A stretch of DNA of 64,000 bases, taken from NCBI GenBank assembly GCA_964543525.1, contig CAZIYW010000002.1, forward strand, positions 1-64,000, in the 5' to 3' direction. The stretch comes from CBDVBE01 sp964543525 (GTDB taxonomy: Bacteria > Fibrobacterota > Chitinivibrionia > Chitinivibrionales > JANQEN01). The position numbers and the translations under genes were made by a program. The notes below the pieces were generated by a model that was given only the letters and a program-made list of their open reading frames with translations, searched no databases and was not told the DNA's origin. Below, one piece after another: positions 17,411 to 27,036 of the stretch (the first letter of the stretch is position 1; the number at the start of each line of letters is the position of its first letter).

Positions 17411-19204
17411 ATGGATACAATAGCAGTGGTTGATTTCGGCGGTCAGTACACCCACCTTATTGCCAATCGGATCAGGCGACTTGGCGTCTTTTCCGAGATT
17501 GTTCCTTCCGATTTAAGTGCGGGAGACTTTGTCCGTTACAAAGGTATCATTCTTTCCGGTGGGCCTTACAGTGTTCTTGATGCTGATGGGCCGACCGTTT
17601 CACCGGAGATCTTTTCGCTGGGGATACCGATTCTGGGATTGTGTTATGGTCACCAGCTCATTGCCAAAATCCTCGGTGGAAAGGTATTACGAGGTGAGAA
17701 ACGGGAATATGGTATTGCAGAGTTAACCATTATCAACCCGGAACCGCTCTTTGCCAATCTTGCGGAAAAACAGCAAATATGGATGAGCCATGGTGACGCG
17801 GTCGAAGAACTGCCAGAGGGATTTGAGGTGTGCGGTACTACTCCCGATTGTACCCATGCTGCTGTGGGCGATTTTACTAGAAAATTTTTCGGTCTGCAAT
17901 TTCATCCCGAGGTTACCGACACTCCCAACGGTATGATAATGCTTACCAATTTTATCGATATTTGTAAATGTAAACGATCCTGGAATGCCGGTGCATTCCT
18001 GGAAGAAATTTCCAGTAATATAAAAAAGAGGTGCGCCCGTAAAAAAGTGTTTCTTCTCGTTTCCGGTGGTGTTGATTCCACGGTAGCGTTTACCTTGCTG
18101 AATAATGCTCTCGGATCAAATCGGGTCCTCGGGTTGCACATTGATAACGGCCTTATGCGGCTGGATGAGTCGGAAAATATTATTGCCTTTTTAAAGAAAC
18201 AGGGCTTTGGTAATCTTCATATTTATGATGCATCCAAAGAGTTTCTCTCTGCCCTGGAAGGCGTTACCGATCCGGAGGAGAAGCGAACAATAATAGGAAA
18301 ACAGTTCATTGAGGCAAAGGAGCGTGCGCAGGAGAATTTTGGCCTCAATCTTGATGAGTGGCTGCTCGCACAGGGTACTATCTATCCGGATACTATCGAA
18401 AGCGCCGGTACCGAACATGCAGATAAAATAAAAACACATCATAATAGGGTTGATATTATTCTGGAACTGCTTGAGAAGGGACTTGTGGTTGAGCCTCTTG
18501 CCCAATTGTATAAGGATGAGGTAAGGCAGCTTGGGGAGAAACTGGGCATTCCCCATGACTTGCTTTGGCGGCACCCCTTTCCCGGTCCAGGTCTCGGGGT
18601 CCGGGTGTTGTGCTCGGAAGGCAAGCTTGACCCGGTTGATCGGAAAACGGCTCAATCGGTGGAAGCTATTGCGCGACCAGCAGGATTCGGCTCCTGTATT
18701 CTTCCTGTACGGAGTGTTGGTGTCCAGGGAGACAGTAGAACCTATGCTTATCCGGCCCTGCTTTATGGTGACTGCAATTGGTCGCTTCTGGAGACGATTT
18801 CGACACAGATTACCAATACGATTAGTGAAATTAACCGTGTTGTCTATGGTGTGTATATTCAGAAAGACCCTGAATATTCGCTGGTAGAGGCCTATCTCAC
18901 CGAAGAACGTTTAGATAAGCTGCGTGCAGTAGATCATGTCGTAACCACTGTTCTGCATGAGACAGGTGAGTATGAAGCGGTATGGCAGATGCCGGTGGTA
19001 CTGCTACCCGTGGTTGACAGAGAGGGCGAGGAATGCATCGTGCTCCGTCCCATTGCCTCACAGGAAGCAATGACTGCAAGATTCTTCCCGCTGAGCAATG
19101 AAACACTTGATAAGATTGTTTCAGGTGCAAAGAATGTTCAAGGAATAGGTGATATCTTTTTTGACATCACGAATAAGCCCCCGGGGACTATAGAGTGGGA
19201 ATAA
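17411..19204 (+). CDS. guaA: GMP synthase (glutamine-hydrolysing), long form
   Basis: Makes GMP from XMP, ATP and glutamine. The N-terminal class I amidotransferase has the nucleophile in GLCYGHQL (about Cys 79) and the His/Glu in FHPEV. The ATP pyrophosphatase domain has the PP-loop SGGVDST (about 217-223) and the PFPGPGLGVR signature. At 597 residues it is about 75-85 longer than typical bacterial GuaA (around 515); the extra length lies in and around the C-terminal dimerisation part, as in the long GuaA lineage. No clear ribosome site stands before ATG 17411. Confidence 0.96.
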   Translation: MDTIAVVDFGGQYTHLIANRIRRLGVFSEIVPSDLSAGDFVRYKGIILSGGPYSVLDADGPTVSPEIFSLGIPILGLCYGHQLIAKILGGKVLRGEKREYGIAELTIINPEPLFANLAEKQQIWMSHGDAVEELPEGFEVCGTTPDCTHAAVGDFTRKFFGLQFHPEVTDTPNGMIMLTNFIDICKCKRSWNAGAFLEEISSNIKKRCARKKVFLLVSGGVDSTVAFTLLNNALGSNRVLGLHIDNGLMRLDESENIIAFLKKQGFGNLHIYDASKEFLSALEGVTDPEEKRTIIGKQFIEAKERAQENFGLNLDEWLLAQGTIYPDTIESAGTEHADKIKTHHNRVDIILELLEKGLVVEPLAQLYKDEVRQLGEKLGIPHDLLWRHPFPGPGLGVRVLCSEGKLDPVDRKTAQSVEAIARPAGFGSCILPVRSVGVQGDSRTYAYPALLYGDCNWSLLETISTQITNTISEINRVVYGVYIQKDPEYSLVEAYLTEERLDKLRAVDHVVTTVLHETGEYEAVWQMPVVLLPVVDREGEECIVLRPIASQEAMTARFFPLSNETLDKIVSGAKNVQGIGDIFFDITNKPPGTIEWE

Positions 19205-19240
19205 TGCACATTTCAGGTCGCTTATTTCCGGAGGCTTACT

Positions 19241-22200
19241 TTAAAACTCCGCCCCCAGGGACCAGTAATTCTGCGGATTTTTCATATACCGGTGCCAGTC
19301 GGTTTTCCAGGCCAGATCATAGCGCAGCACAAAAATCCCGAAATTCGCTCTGAGACCGAATCCCATGCCGCCGTAAATTTTCCTGGGCAGGGGAACTATA
19401 TCGTACTGGTCTTCGGGGTCCCAGGCATTGCCGACATCGAAGAAAAAGGCTCCATTTATATAGCGGATGGTCACAGGAAGTGGCCATACCAGATCGATAG
19501 TTTTAACAAATGGGAAACGGAATTCCGTGTTGAACACAGCATACCGGCAACCGCTGATATCGAAGTAGTTCCATCCTCTGAAGGGTACCACAATACTGGA
19601 GTAAATTGAATTGTTGAGATTTTTTTCGTAAGTGGTACGGTTTATGCGGTAAAAGATCCAGTTCTCATTGCCGCCCAGGAAATAGCGGCGTGCCGATTCA
19701 TCCCGGTTAATCGGTTCACTGAATCCGCAGGCAAGTCTGTTTGCCCAGACAAATTTCCTGCGAATGTGCCAGTAGTGCCGTATGTCAAAATCGAGCGATA
19801 TGAAGGAAGCGTCCTCTGATGTAAAGGGGGGCGATGCCAGAAGAGTCGCCTTCGCACGGATACCGTTTATCGGGCCGGTAATGCCCCAGAGGATATTATC
19901 AAATACATAGCTCAGTGACGGCAGGGTGATATTCTTCGAGATCGTTGCAAGAGAATCGTACTTCTGTAATTTCCCGTCCTCATAAATATATGGTTCCCGC
20001 TCCATATGCTGATAAAACAGATTGAAATCAATTCGTGAGTAAAGTGAAAAGGGATACCGCAGAAGCAGCATGGCGCCGATATTGGTGTCATGATACAGGT
20101 GGTAATAGTCCAGGGTAGCAAAAGTATAATAGCGATCATAAAAGCCACCCAGACCGAAGTCGAGTCTGAATTGGGTGTTGATATAAAAGGCAAAAAGGTT
20201 GTTCTCTTCAAAGGACCCCTGTATATTCCCGGCGACGGCGATTTGATGGTTGCCCAGAAGATCGCTGAATACGATAACACCCTGGCCGGCATATCCGTAA
20301 ATGGTACTGTACGCCATGCCGACGGAAACCAGGTCAATTGAAAATTTGAGTTTATAGGGGTAGGCTATAAGCTTTTCAGGCAGGATCACACTCGCAGAGC
20401 CGGTGTCATACTGAGAAACGGCTTCCGCTGAATCACTCATACCGGTATCTGAGACGGAAACGGCTTCTTCCGTACTCTCCTCTGCTGTCGATGAATCCGG
20501 CGGGAGCGTGTCTGTCGGAATCGCAGTAAGATCCGGTGTTATCTCTGATGAGTCCGCCGATGAAACCGAAGCGGTATCGCTGTCCGGGATAGTCAACTCT
20601 GTCTGTTTTTCAGTACTGTCAGTAGTAATACTTGTGTCAATTTCTTCAATAATACCGACTTCTTCATCGGCAGTACGCTTTTTTTGAGAAATGACTTCAT
20701 TAATTGCTTTTGTGGAATCTGATTCTATAATTTCGGTAATGTCGGAGGTGTCCACAGAATCAGGCTCAAGTTCGACCGGCAGGAAATACTTGACCGATGT
20801 ATCCGCGCGGGACTTAACCCATAACGTCGGAGAGGGGAGTGAGTCATGAAGATTTTTATCGGGATTTTCAACTTTCCAGATATCCCAGCCTTGTTTCTGG
20901 AAGAGGCTGAAGACAAGTGTGTTCTGATCCTTTGCCCAGTCCGGGTTCGAGCAGCCACCGATTATATCGGTCAGTCCACGTAAACTGTCGATATTGTCTA
21001 CCGGTGCAATGTAAATATTTCGGATGCCATTTCGGTCCGAGACAAAAGCGATACTGTTACCGTCCGGTGAAAAGCAGGGATGCCGTTCGTTCCACGGGGT
21101 TGCGGTAAGCTGAGTTATCTCCCTTGTTTTAAGATCCAGAAGGAACAAATCCGATGCGGGACGCTCATGGAATCTGTTCCGATCGGCAATACCGCATGTG
21201 TCGGTTGCAGAAAAAACGATGGAAGACCCGTCACGTGAGAAACGGGGAGTCGATTCATAACGGATATCCTTTGTCAGTCGTGTTACTCTCCGGGTTTTAA
21301 CATTGACCATATAGATGTCGGATGTGTGTTGTTTGAGACCCGAGAATACTATATGTTTACCGTCGGGAGACCAGTCCGGTGAAGTAATACTTGCCAGACT
21401 GGGAACGATAGTAATGACATGTTCCTTCTTGTCTATATCAATAATACGCAGTTCGTTTCTTCCCTTGTTCTTTGTTACAAATGCAATCCGTTTACTTTCT
21501 GGTGACCAGCACATACCGCTGCGGAAGGGCTGGAATGACTCAAAGTAACCACCATAACCGTATTGTCCGATTCTTTTAATTACTTTTCCTTTGGTGTCCG
21601 CAATAAATATCTTGGTGTAATCCTTATTATCGCTATAGTAGGCGACCATTGTACCGTCAGGAGAAATTCGCGGTTTGAGATTTACATAGGAACGTGATTC
21701 GACATGAGAGGTTAATGCAGTTCCTTTGATGTCAAGATTCTCCCGTTTCCCGATTTCCGGCCAGTAAATACGTTTTAATTCCCGCTGCCACTCCGAGCCC
21801 AGCTCCTCAAGATCCTTTTTATAGACCTTTTCAAGGGCGGTTATAACCTGTTTCGTTCTTCTGAAGGTGGTAAGAAACCGGTGAAAGGTGCTGTCACCCC
21901 GTGTTTCGGAGAGAAAGAACAGAAACGATTGCCCTCCCTTATACACCAGATAGCCGCTCATATTGTTTGGATTGGGTAGTGTGCCGAATATAGTTATATC
22001 CATCATGAACATATCAGCTTCGGTATCCCAGCCGGAAGACAGAAACTCGGCGCTCCCTTCTGCAAACCACATGGGCATCTGCATCGCATTGGGACGGAAA
22101 AGAGAACCGCCGAATTGATCAGAGAGTATACCGTACTGGAATGCATGAACACATTCATGATGAAGAACATGGCGGAACTCTTCATAGGAACCGGTAAAAG

Positions 22201-22573
22201 GAACAACGATACGATTCTTCAGTGACTCGGTAAAACCGCCGACACCTTCGGGGATTATCCCTGGAGTAACATTCGTCTGTTCGAAAAGAGTGGGGCTGCC
22301 GAATACAAGCAGCGGTAATGATTTTTTATGTTTAAAGCCGAAATCTTTTTCCAACTCCTTATAGGCATTTTCAATCCATTGCGCGGTAATCGGCGGTAAA
22401 TCTCCCTGATCCTGGTGGAAGTATGAGTGAAAATGCGGCAGCTTGTAATATTGCCAGGAGAGATTCTGATACTGTACCTTGTTTTTACCAAAGCCGAAAG
22501 AATGAAACCAGAATCCGGCTATAAGTATACATACATAAATGTATAGAGAATTTTGGGGACGAAAATATTTCAT
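19241..22573 (-). CDS. Fusion: HExxH metallopeptidase-like + TolB/PD40 propeller + BamA-type outer-membrane barrel
   Basis: 1110 residues. An N-terminal hydrophobic signal (about 8-26) leads to a peptidase-MA-like domain with a zinc motif HECVH (about 137-141) and a downstream EGSAEF glutamate that could be the third ligand. Next come several PD40/TolB-like blades (for example SPDWSPDGKHIVFSG and HPCFSPDGNSIAFVS; about 290-560), a long acidic Ser/Thr/Asp-rich linker (about 600-690), and a C-terminal beta-barrel (about 700-1110) whose last strands resemble the Bac_surface_Ag/BamA family (GGMGFGLRANFGIFVLRYDLAW). It would sit in the outer membrane with soluble domains in the periplasm. ATG 22573 is chosen because the frame's only earlier start is a TTG 27 codons upstream without a ribosome site. 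Substrate unknown. Confidence 0.8.
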   Translation of the reverse strand: MKYFRPQNSLYIYVCILIAGFWFHSFGFGKNKVQYQNLSWQYYKLPHFHSYFHQDQGDLPPITAQWIENAYKELEKDFGFKHKKSLPLLVFGSPTLFEQTNVTPGIIPEGVGGFTESLKNRIVVPFTGSYEEFRHVLHHECVHAFQYGILSDQFGGSLFRPNAMQMPMWFAEGSAEFLSSGWDTEADMFMMDITIFGTLPNPNNMSGYLVYKGGQSFLFFLSETRGDSTFHRFLTTFRRTKQVITALEKVYKKDLEELGSEWQRELKRIYWPEIGKRENLDIKGTALTSHVESRSYVNLKPRISPDGTMVAYYSDNKDYTKIFIADTKGKVIKRIGQYGYGGYFESFQPFRSGMCWSPESKRIAFVTKNKGRNELRIIDIDKKEHVITIVPSLASITSPDWSPDGKHIVFSGLKQHTSDIYMVNVKTRRVTRLTKDIRYESTPRFSRDGSSIVFSATDTCGIADRNRFHERPASDLFLLDLKTREITQLTATPWNERHPCFSPDGNSIAFVSDRNGIRNIYIAPVDNIDSLRGLTDIIGGCSNPDWAKDQNTLVFSLFQKQGWDIWKVENPDKNLHDSLPSPTLWVKSRADTSVKYFLPVELEPDSVDTSDITEIIESDSTKAINEVISQKKRTADEEVGIIEEIDTSITTDSTEKQTELTIPDSDTASVSSADSSEITPDLTAIPTDTLPPDSSTAEESTEEAVSVSDTGMSDSAEAVSQYDTGSASVILPEKLIAYPYKLKFSIDLVSVGMAYSTIYGYAGQGVIVFSDLLGNHQIAVAGNIQGSFEENNLFAFYINTQFRLDFGLGGFYDRYYTFATLDYYHLYHDTNIGAMLLLRYPFSLYSRIDFNLFYQHMEREPYIYEDGKLQKYDSLATISKNITLPSLSYVFDNILWGITGPINGIRAKATLLASPPFTSEDASFISLDFDIRHYWHIRRKFVWANRLACGFSEPINRDESARRYFLGGNENWIFYRINRTTYEKNLNNSIYSSIVVPFRGWNYFDISGCRYAVFNTEFRFPFVKTIDLVWPLPVTIRYINGAFFFDVGNAWDPEDQYDIVPLPRKIYGGMGFGLRANFGIFVLRYDLAWKTDWHRYMKNPQNYWSLGAEF

Positions 22574-22844
22574 TATGGTTCTGGGGACCTTTAAATTTTT
22601 ATTGTGAGAATAGAATTCTTTCTGTTTCGGTTTAATTTGTTTTGTTAAAAGCAATTCTAAAATATAATACGGTTGGAAAACATTGAAAATTAATGATTCT
22701 TTGGGGAGAAGTAATTAATAAGTCCATTAAATTCTTTTTTCATTATTGTCGATGATTTATTGGAAAGCATACTTTTTTAAATCGCATATTCAATGCCTTG
22801 TTGTATATTAGTAGCGCATAGGTATTTAGGGATTTCATGAGATC
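22574..22844. other. Divergent intergenic region upstream of the ompA-like gene
   Basis: AT-rich spacer between two divergent envelope genes. Apart from the promoter at 22845-22873 and its short leader, I see no gene, repeat or RNA structure here; a minus-strand promoter for the peptidase/barrel gene must lie in it but I could not single one out. Confidence 0.4.
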
Positions 22845-22873
22845 TTGACACATATTTTTCAGGAACGTATATT
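22845..22873 (+). promoter_or_regulatory. Strong sigma-70-type promoter of the OmpA/TPR envelope cluster
   Basis: A perfect -35 TTGACA (22845-22850) and TATATT -10 (22868-22873; 5 of 6) are separated by the ideal 17 bases. It would start transcription near 22880, about 85 bases before the OmpA-like gene, and could drive the downstream envelope cluster. Confidence 0.7.
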
Positions 22874-22964
22874 GTTTTTCGGTTTCCGGGAACAAAATTT
22901 AGACTTAGGATTCCATATATCTTCTTATACCTACTAATTTAAGCCCTTAACGTAAGTAGTGTAT

Positions 22965-24467
22965 ATGCTCACAACTAGAAATACATTATTTAGTGCTGGT
23001 ATTTTGATTGTCTTTTTATCCTTCTTTACTGCTGTCTTTGCAGGAAGAAAGATTGTCGTTCCCCACGATTTTCCGACGATTCATTCCGCCCTTGGTGAAG
23101 CTGATGAAGGTGACACCATTTATGTAGTGAAAGGAGTCTACAAGGAAAACATCGCTCTTACCGACAATGTTGTGTTAATGGGCCAGGAGATGACCAGGAC
23201 TGTTATCAACGGTATGAGGAAGGGGCCATGTGTTATCGGCGCCGACGGTGCAACGATAACCGGCTTTACAATTATCAACGGCTCTACAGGTATTTTATGT
23301 AAAAATACCAGACCGATTATTAAAAACAATCTCATAGTAGATAATAAAGGTGCCGGTATCCATGCACTTATCTCTCTTCCGGAAATTAAAAATAATGTTA
23401 TTTATCGAAACGAATGGACAGGTATCTTTCTCGAATCAGCCAGAGGCACGCGGACGTCGGTCGATCATAATGTCATTCTTGAGAACGGGTATTGCGGTGT
23501 TTTCTGTGCGCATCGTACCGAAGTACTGGTCCGGAATAACATCCTTTACAGAAATAAACAGTATGGGGTGTATATTGCTCCCGATGCGATTAAGACAAGA
23601 ATAATTCATAATAATATATATGAGAACCGTCGCCCCTATAATCCTGACGCCGTTGTCAATCAGACCAATATCAGCAAGGAACCGCTCTTTATCTCTCCGG
23701 CACATCCGGATTATAATTACTTTGTTAAGGATGTTTCCGCGTGTAAGGGTAAAGGTGAAAACGGAACCGATATTGGTTTGATAACCGAGAAAATGATTGA
23801 AGTGCTCAGTACCGATCGGGACGGTGACGGTATCCTTGATGATATCGATCAATGCCCTGATGTCGCGGAAGATCAGGACGGATTTGAAGATGAGGACGGG
23901 TGCCCTGATTTTGATAATGATGGGGACGGTATCGCTGATAATAACGATCAGTGTCCAAATGATCCAGAGGATATCGACGGATTCCAGGATGAAGACGGCT
24001 GCCCGGAAAACGACAATGACCGTGACGGTATCCTTGATAACGTGGATAACTGTCCCGACAATCCGGAAACGGTGAATGGATATAAGGACCAGGACGGCTG
24101 TCCCGATGAAAAGCCCAAGGAGATTAAGCAGGCGCTTATCCTAAGGGGAGTCAATTTTAAAACAGCAAGTGCCGAATTACTTGAAGAATCTTATTACGTT
24201 CTGGAAAAGGTATTTAACAGTCTTGAAGCATATCCTCATGTGCGGGTAGAAATTGCCGGACATACCGACAGCCAGGGTAGTGACCAGTATAATATGGTTC
24301 TGTCATATGAACGGGCAAAAGCGGTAATGAATTATCTCATAATGCGTGGAATATCTGAGGACCGGCTTGTTGCACGCGGGTATGGGGAAACAAAACCTAT
24401 TGCTGATAATAATACTGAAGAAGGTCGCTATAAAAACAGGCGGGTTGAAGTAGTTCCGATACGATAA
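22965..24467 (+). CDS. Exported beta-helix / thrombospondin type 3 / OmpA-domain protein
   Basis: 500 residues. A signal peptide ends near FAGRK (about 24). Residues about 28-255 are a right-handed parallel beta-helix of the pectin-lyase/NosD type (repeated N/G-rich turns such as IIKNNLIVDNKGAGIH). Residues about 283-385 are calcium-binding thrombospondin type 3 repeats (DxDGDGIxDxxDxCP). The C-terminal OmpA domain (about 395-500) has the peptidoglycan-binding signature GHTDSQGSDQYN with YERAKAV and NRRVEV. It should tether a surface- or periplasm-exposed beta-helix to peptidoglycan. ATG 22965 is preferred to a GTG two codons upstream. First gene of the envelope cluster. Confidence 0.88.
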   Translation: MLTTRNTLFSAGILIVFLSFFTAVFAGRKIVVPHDFPTIHSALGEADEGDTIYVVKGVYKENIALTDNVVLMGQEMTRTVINGMRKGPCVIGADGATITGFTIINGSTGILCKNTRPIIKNNLIVDNKGAGIHALISLPEIKNNVIYRNEWTGIFLESARGTRTSVDHNVILENGYCGVFCAHRTEVLVRNNILYRNKQYGVYIAPDAIKTRIIHNNIYENRRPYNPDAVVNQTNISKEPLFISPAHPDYNYFVKDVSACKGKGENGTDIGLITEKMIEVLSTDRDGDGILDDIDQCPDVAEDQDGFEDEDGCPDFDNDGDGIADNNDQCPNDPEDIDGFQDEDGCPENDNDRDGILDNVDNCPDNPETVNGYKDQDGCPDEKPKEIKQALILRGVNFKTASAELLEESYYVLEKVFNSLEAYPHVRVEIAGHTDSQGSDQYNMVLSYERAKAVMNYLIMRGISEDRLVARGYGETKPIADNNTEEGRYKNRRVEVVPIR

Positions 24468-24485
24468 TTTTTCAGGATACAATGT

Positions 24486-26885
24486 GTGGCATTACACAAA
24501 AAGATAAGTGATAAAAATATGACAAGAGTAATACTGCTTGTAACCGTTATCGGGTGTTGCGTAGGCTCAGGATTCGGGGATATAAATCCTACCGGAGGTT
24601 TTAGCGCACCCTACTTTCAGGCCGATTATATTCAGGACCTTTCTGAATTCAGTGCTGCGCTCGTCAACCCCGCTCTGCTGTTCCGGGTAAACCAGTTTCG
24701 GTTGGAGGCCGGGTTTTACCGATGGGGTGGCGTAAATCCGTTCGGTGATGAACTGGGTTATCAGCACATGCACTTCCTCGCGCCGATACGCCTCCGTCAT
24801 ACCATTGGCATGACTATTCTGCACAGTGGTTCTGAATTCAGAGAAATGATTTTAAGTGAAGATTCCAAATTACCCGAAGAGATTGGAATAAATGACTTCT
24901 TTGAGTTGTGGTTTATTCCTCACTATAGTTTTCGTGTCCTTCCGTGGCTGTCATTGGGTATCAATCCAAAACTGGTCATGCAGAATCAGTTCGGCACCAA
25001 GTCGTTCGGATTTGGTATGGATATCGGCGCCTATGCAAATGTGTTTAACCATTACCGCTTCGGAGACTTGGGCGTGAGTATTAATTTTCAGGATATCATA
25101 CCGGCGAATCTGAAATGGAGAAATGAGACTGGAGAAACACCGCGGCAGCTTATGACTACACGTTTCAGGGGCGGTCTGCGATATGCTGTCATGAACGACC
25201 GCTTAATAGCCGATTTTGAAATTGTTGGTGATAATCTTTTTCAACAATTATGGGATTTTATGATTGATCTGAGTGAAAAAGGTGAGTTGGACTCACTGGG
25301 TAATCTTATTGAAAAAGATGATTCATATCTGGATAAAATCGCGAGGGTCAGTGCACACTTCAAATTCCAGTGGATCCCGCAGGTCTGGTTCAAATTCGGC
25401 TGGGCGAACAATAACATCCCTTACATCGGATTTAATTTCAATGTTATCTATCTCTGGCCGGAGATGATAAATTATGCCTGCTGTGATGTTCATTTCGGTT
25501 ACAGTCTCAATGAGTTTGAGCGGGGTGCTACCGGAATGATAAAACTGTCCACGGATTTCGGACCAACCCGCGAGCAACGTGAATCCAAACGGTTATATGA
25601 CAAATTGGTTCTCGCTCCCATGAATGCTTATAATGAAGCGATGCGATTGTATGTCGCGAAGAAATACTGGGAAGCCGGGTTTGCCTTTGGAAAAGTACTG
25701 GCTCTGTTCCCGAATTTTCATCTGAATGATAAGGCTACCTACTATATGGGGGATTGTTATACCCAGCTGCGCCTGCATGGCATTGGTCGCCAAGTATTTA
25801 ATGAAGGGCTTGCCGAATATACTACCTCGGAAGTAAGGGCTCGCTATTTATACGGACTTCAGCTTATTGATTATCGGGAAGGCAAATTCAAGGATGCTCT
25901 GAAAAATCATGCATTTATAACTAATTTATACGGCCAGAGCGATATCAGGCCGGATGCGGATTATCTTGCCGGGCAGATTCATCTTCAGAGAAAAAATTAC
26001 AGTGCCGCCGCACAGGTGCTGGGTGGTATTCCACCGGATGCCGCCGTCTATAATTATGCGCAATATTCGCTTGCGGTGTTGAATATAGAAAACAACAAAT
26101 TGATTGAAGCAATTCAGAACCTCCAGAATATAGTAACGGATACGGCAACGGGAGAGGCTGAGCAGATGCTGCAATATGCGGCAGAGGTCAAGTTGGGGCA
26201 GCTCTATTTTGAACAGGTCGAGCTGAGAAAAGCGGTGGAAGCCTTTAAACGCGTTCCCGAAAATACCGAGCATGGTGATGAGGCACTTCTTGGTATTGCA
26301 TGGTCCTGGATAAAGGTAAATCGGCCTCAGGAATGTTTAAATGCGATAAATCAGTTAATATCCCTGCATCCTAAATCACCGTTGATTCCTGAATCATACC
26401 TGGTAAAAGGATATGCGTTAATGCTCATGGGCAGGAATACGGAAGCAATTGAATCTATTGAGGAGTGTTTGCAGTTATGTAAAAACGAATTTGCCAATGA
26501 GGATGATCTGGCATTAAAAACGGAGAAATTTAAACAGACTGAAGTTAATTTTGCTCCAACGGCTAATCAAATAAAAAAGAATGCGCTGCGCAAACCGACG
26601 GATAAGATTATTTCCGAAAGAACAGACCTCAAAGCGAAATTTGATGTTTTTGATAAGGAAGCTCGTGAATTTTTCTATTACAGTCTTTTGGTTACCGATA
26701 ATAAAAAGTTCTTCCGTCAGAAGGAAAAAATCGAAATGGATGCTGAATATGCCTTGGCTAAGCTCAGTAAGATTATCGGTACGGAGAAAGAACGCGAAAT
26801 AATAGAAAAGGATAGCAAGAAACAAGAAAAGTTGGATGAAGAGATTGAGAAACTCCAGCAGCAATTAGAGGGGCTCGAGGAATAA
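24486..26885 (+). CDS. PorV-like outer-membrane barrel fused to TPR domain
   Basis: 799 residues. An N-terminal signal (hydrophobic 13-28, possibly with a lipobox-like IGC) is followed by about 330 residues rich in alternating aromatic beta-strands (FSAALVNPALLFRVNQFRLEAGFY, MDIGAYANVFNHYRFGDLGVS). These read like the PorV/PorQ/FadL type of outer-membrane barrel. From about 375 on the protein is helical with tetratricopeptide repeats, and it ends in a charged coiled coil (KKQEKLDEEIEKLQQQLE). GTG 24486 has AGGA eight bases upstream; ATG 24519 is an alternative start. It lies 18 bases after the OmpA gene. I infer an outer-membrane component whose TPR part works in the periplasm with the TolQ/TonB-type proteins downstream. 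Confidence 0.78.
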   Translation: MALHKKISDKNMTRVILLVTVIGCCVGSGFGDINPTGGFSAPYFQADYIQDLSEFSAALVNPALLFRVNQFRLEAGFYRWGGVNPFGDELGYQHMHFLAPIRLRHTIGMTILHSGSEFREMILSEDSKLPEEIGINDFFELWFIPHYSFRVLPWLSLGINPKLVMQNQFGTKSFGFGMDIGAYANVFNHYRFGDLGVSINFQDIIPANLKWRNETGETPRQLMTTRFRGGLRYAVMNDRLIADFEIVGDNLFQQLWDFMIDLSEKGELDSLGNLIEKDDSYLDKIARVSAHFKFQWIPQVWFKFGWANNNIPYIGFNFNVIYLWPEMINYACCDVHFGYSLNEFERGATGMIKLSTDFGPTREQRESKRLYDKLVLAPMNAYNEAMRLYVAKKYWEAGFAFGKVLALFPNFHLNDKATYYMGDCYTQLRLHGIGRQVFNEGLAEYTTSEVRARYLYGLQLIDYREGKFKDALKNHAFITNLYGQSDIRPDADYLAGQIHLQRKNYSAAAQVLGGIPPDAAVYNYAQYSLAVLNIENNKLIEAIQNLQNIVTDTATGEAEQMLQYAAEVKLGQLYFEQVELRKAVEAFKRVPENTEHGDEALLGIAWSWIKVNRPQECLNAINQLISLHPKSPLIPESYLVKGYALMLMGRNTEAIESIEECLQLCKNEFANEDDLALKTEKFKQTEVNFAPTANQIKKNALRKPTDKIISERTDLKAKFDVFDKEAREFFYYSLLVTDNKKFFRQKEKIEMDAEYALAKLSKIIGTEKEREIIEKDSKKQEKLDEEIEKLQQQLEGLEE

Positions 26886-27036
26886 CAATATTCCGGAGTG
26901 TAATTTGGTGCTTTCTCGCGAATAATTTCATTTTTACTTTCATATTTTATTATATTAACCATTACACCGTTTAAAATAATGTTGCGGCAAATTATTACAA
27001 ACCATAATGTCATTTTACAAAGGGAGAATCGAGGGT

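Noticed and set aside
19912..20337. 141-codon minus-strand open frame in another frame inside the peptidase/barrel gene
   Set aside because: Overlaps the conserved barrel coding region in the wrong frame.
23806..24117. Tandem DNA repeat in the ompA-like gene
   Set aside because: The repetition reflects thrombospondin type 3 protein repeats; the DNA copies are diverged and not a mobile or satellite repeat.
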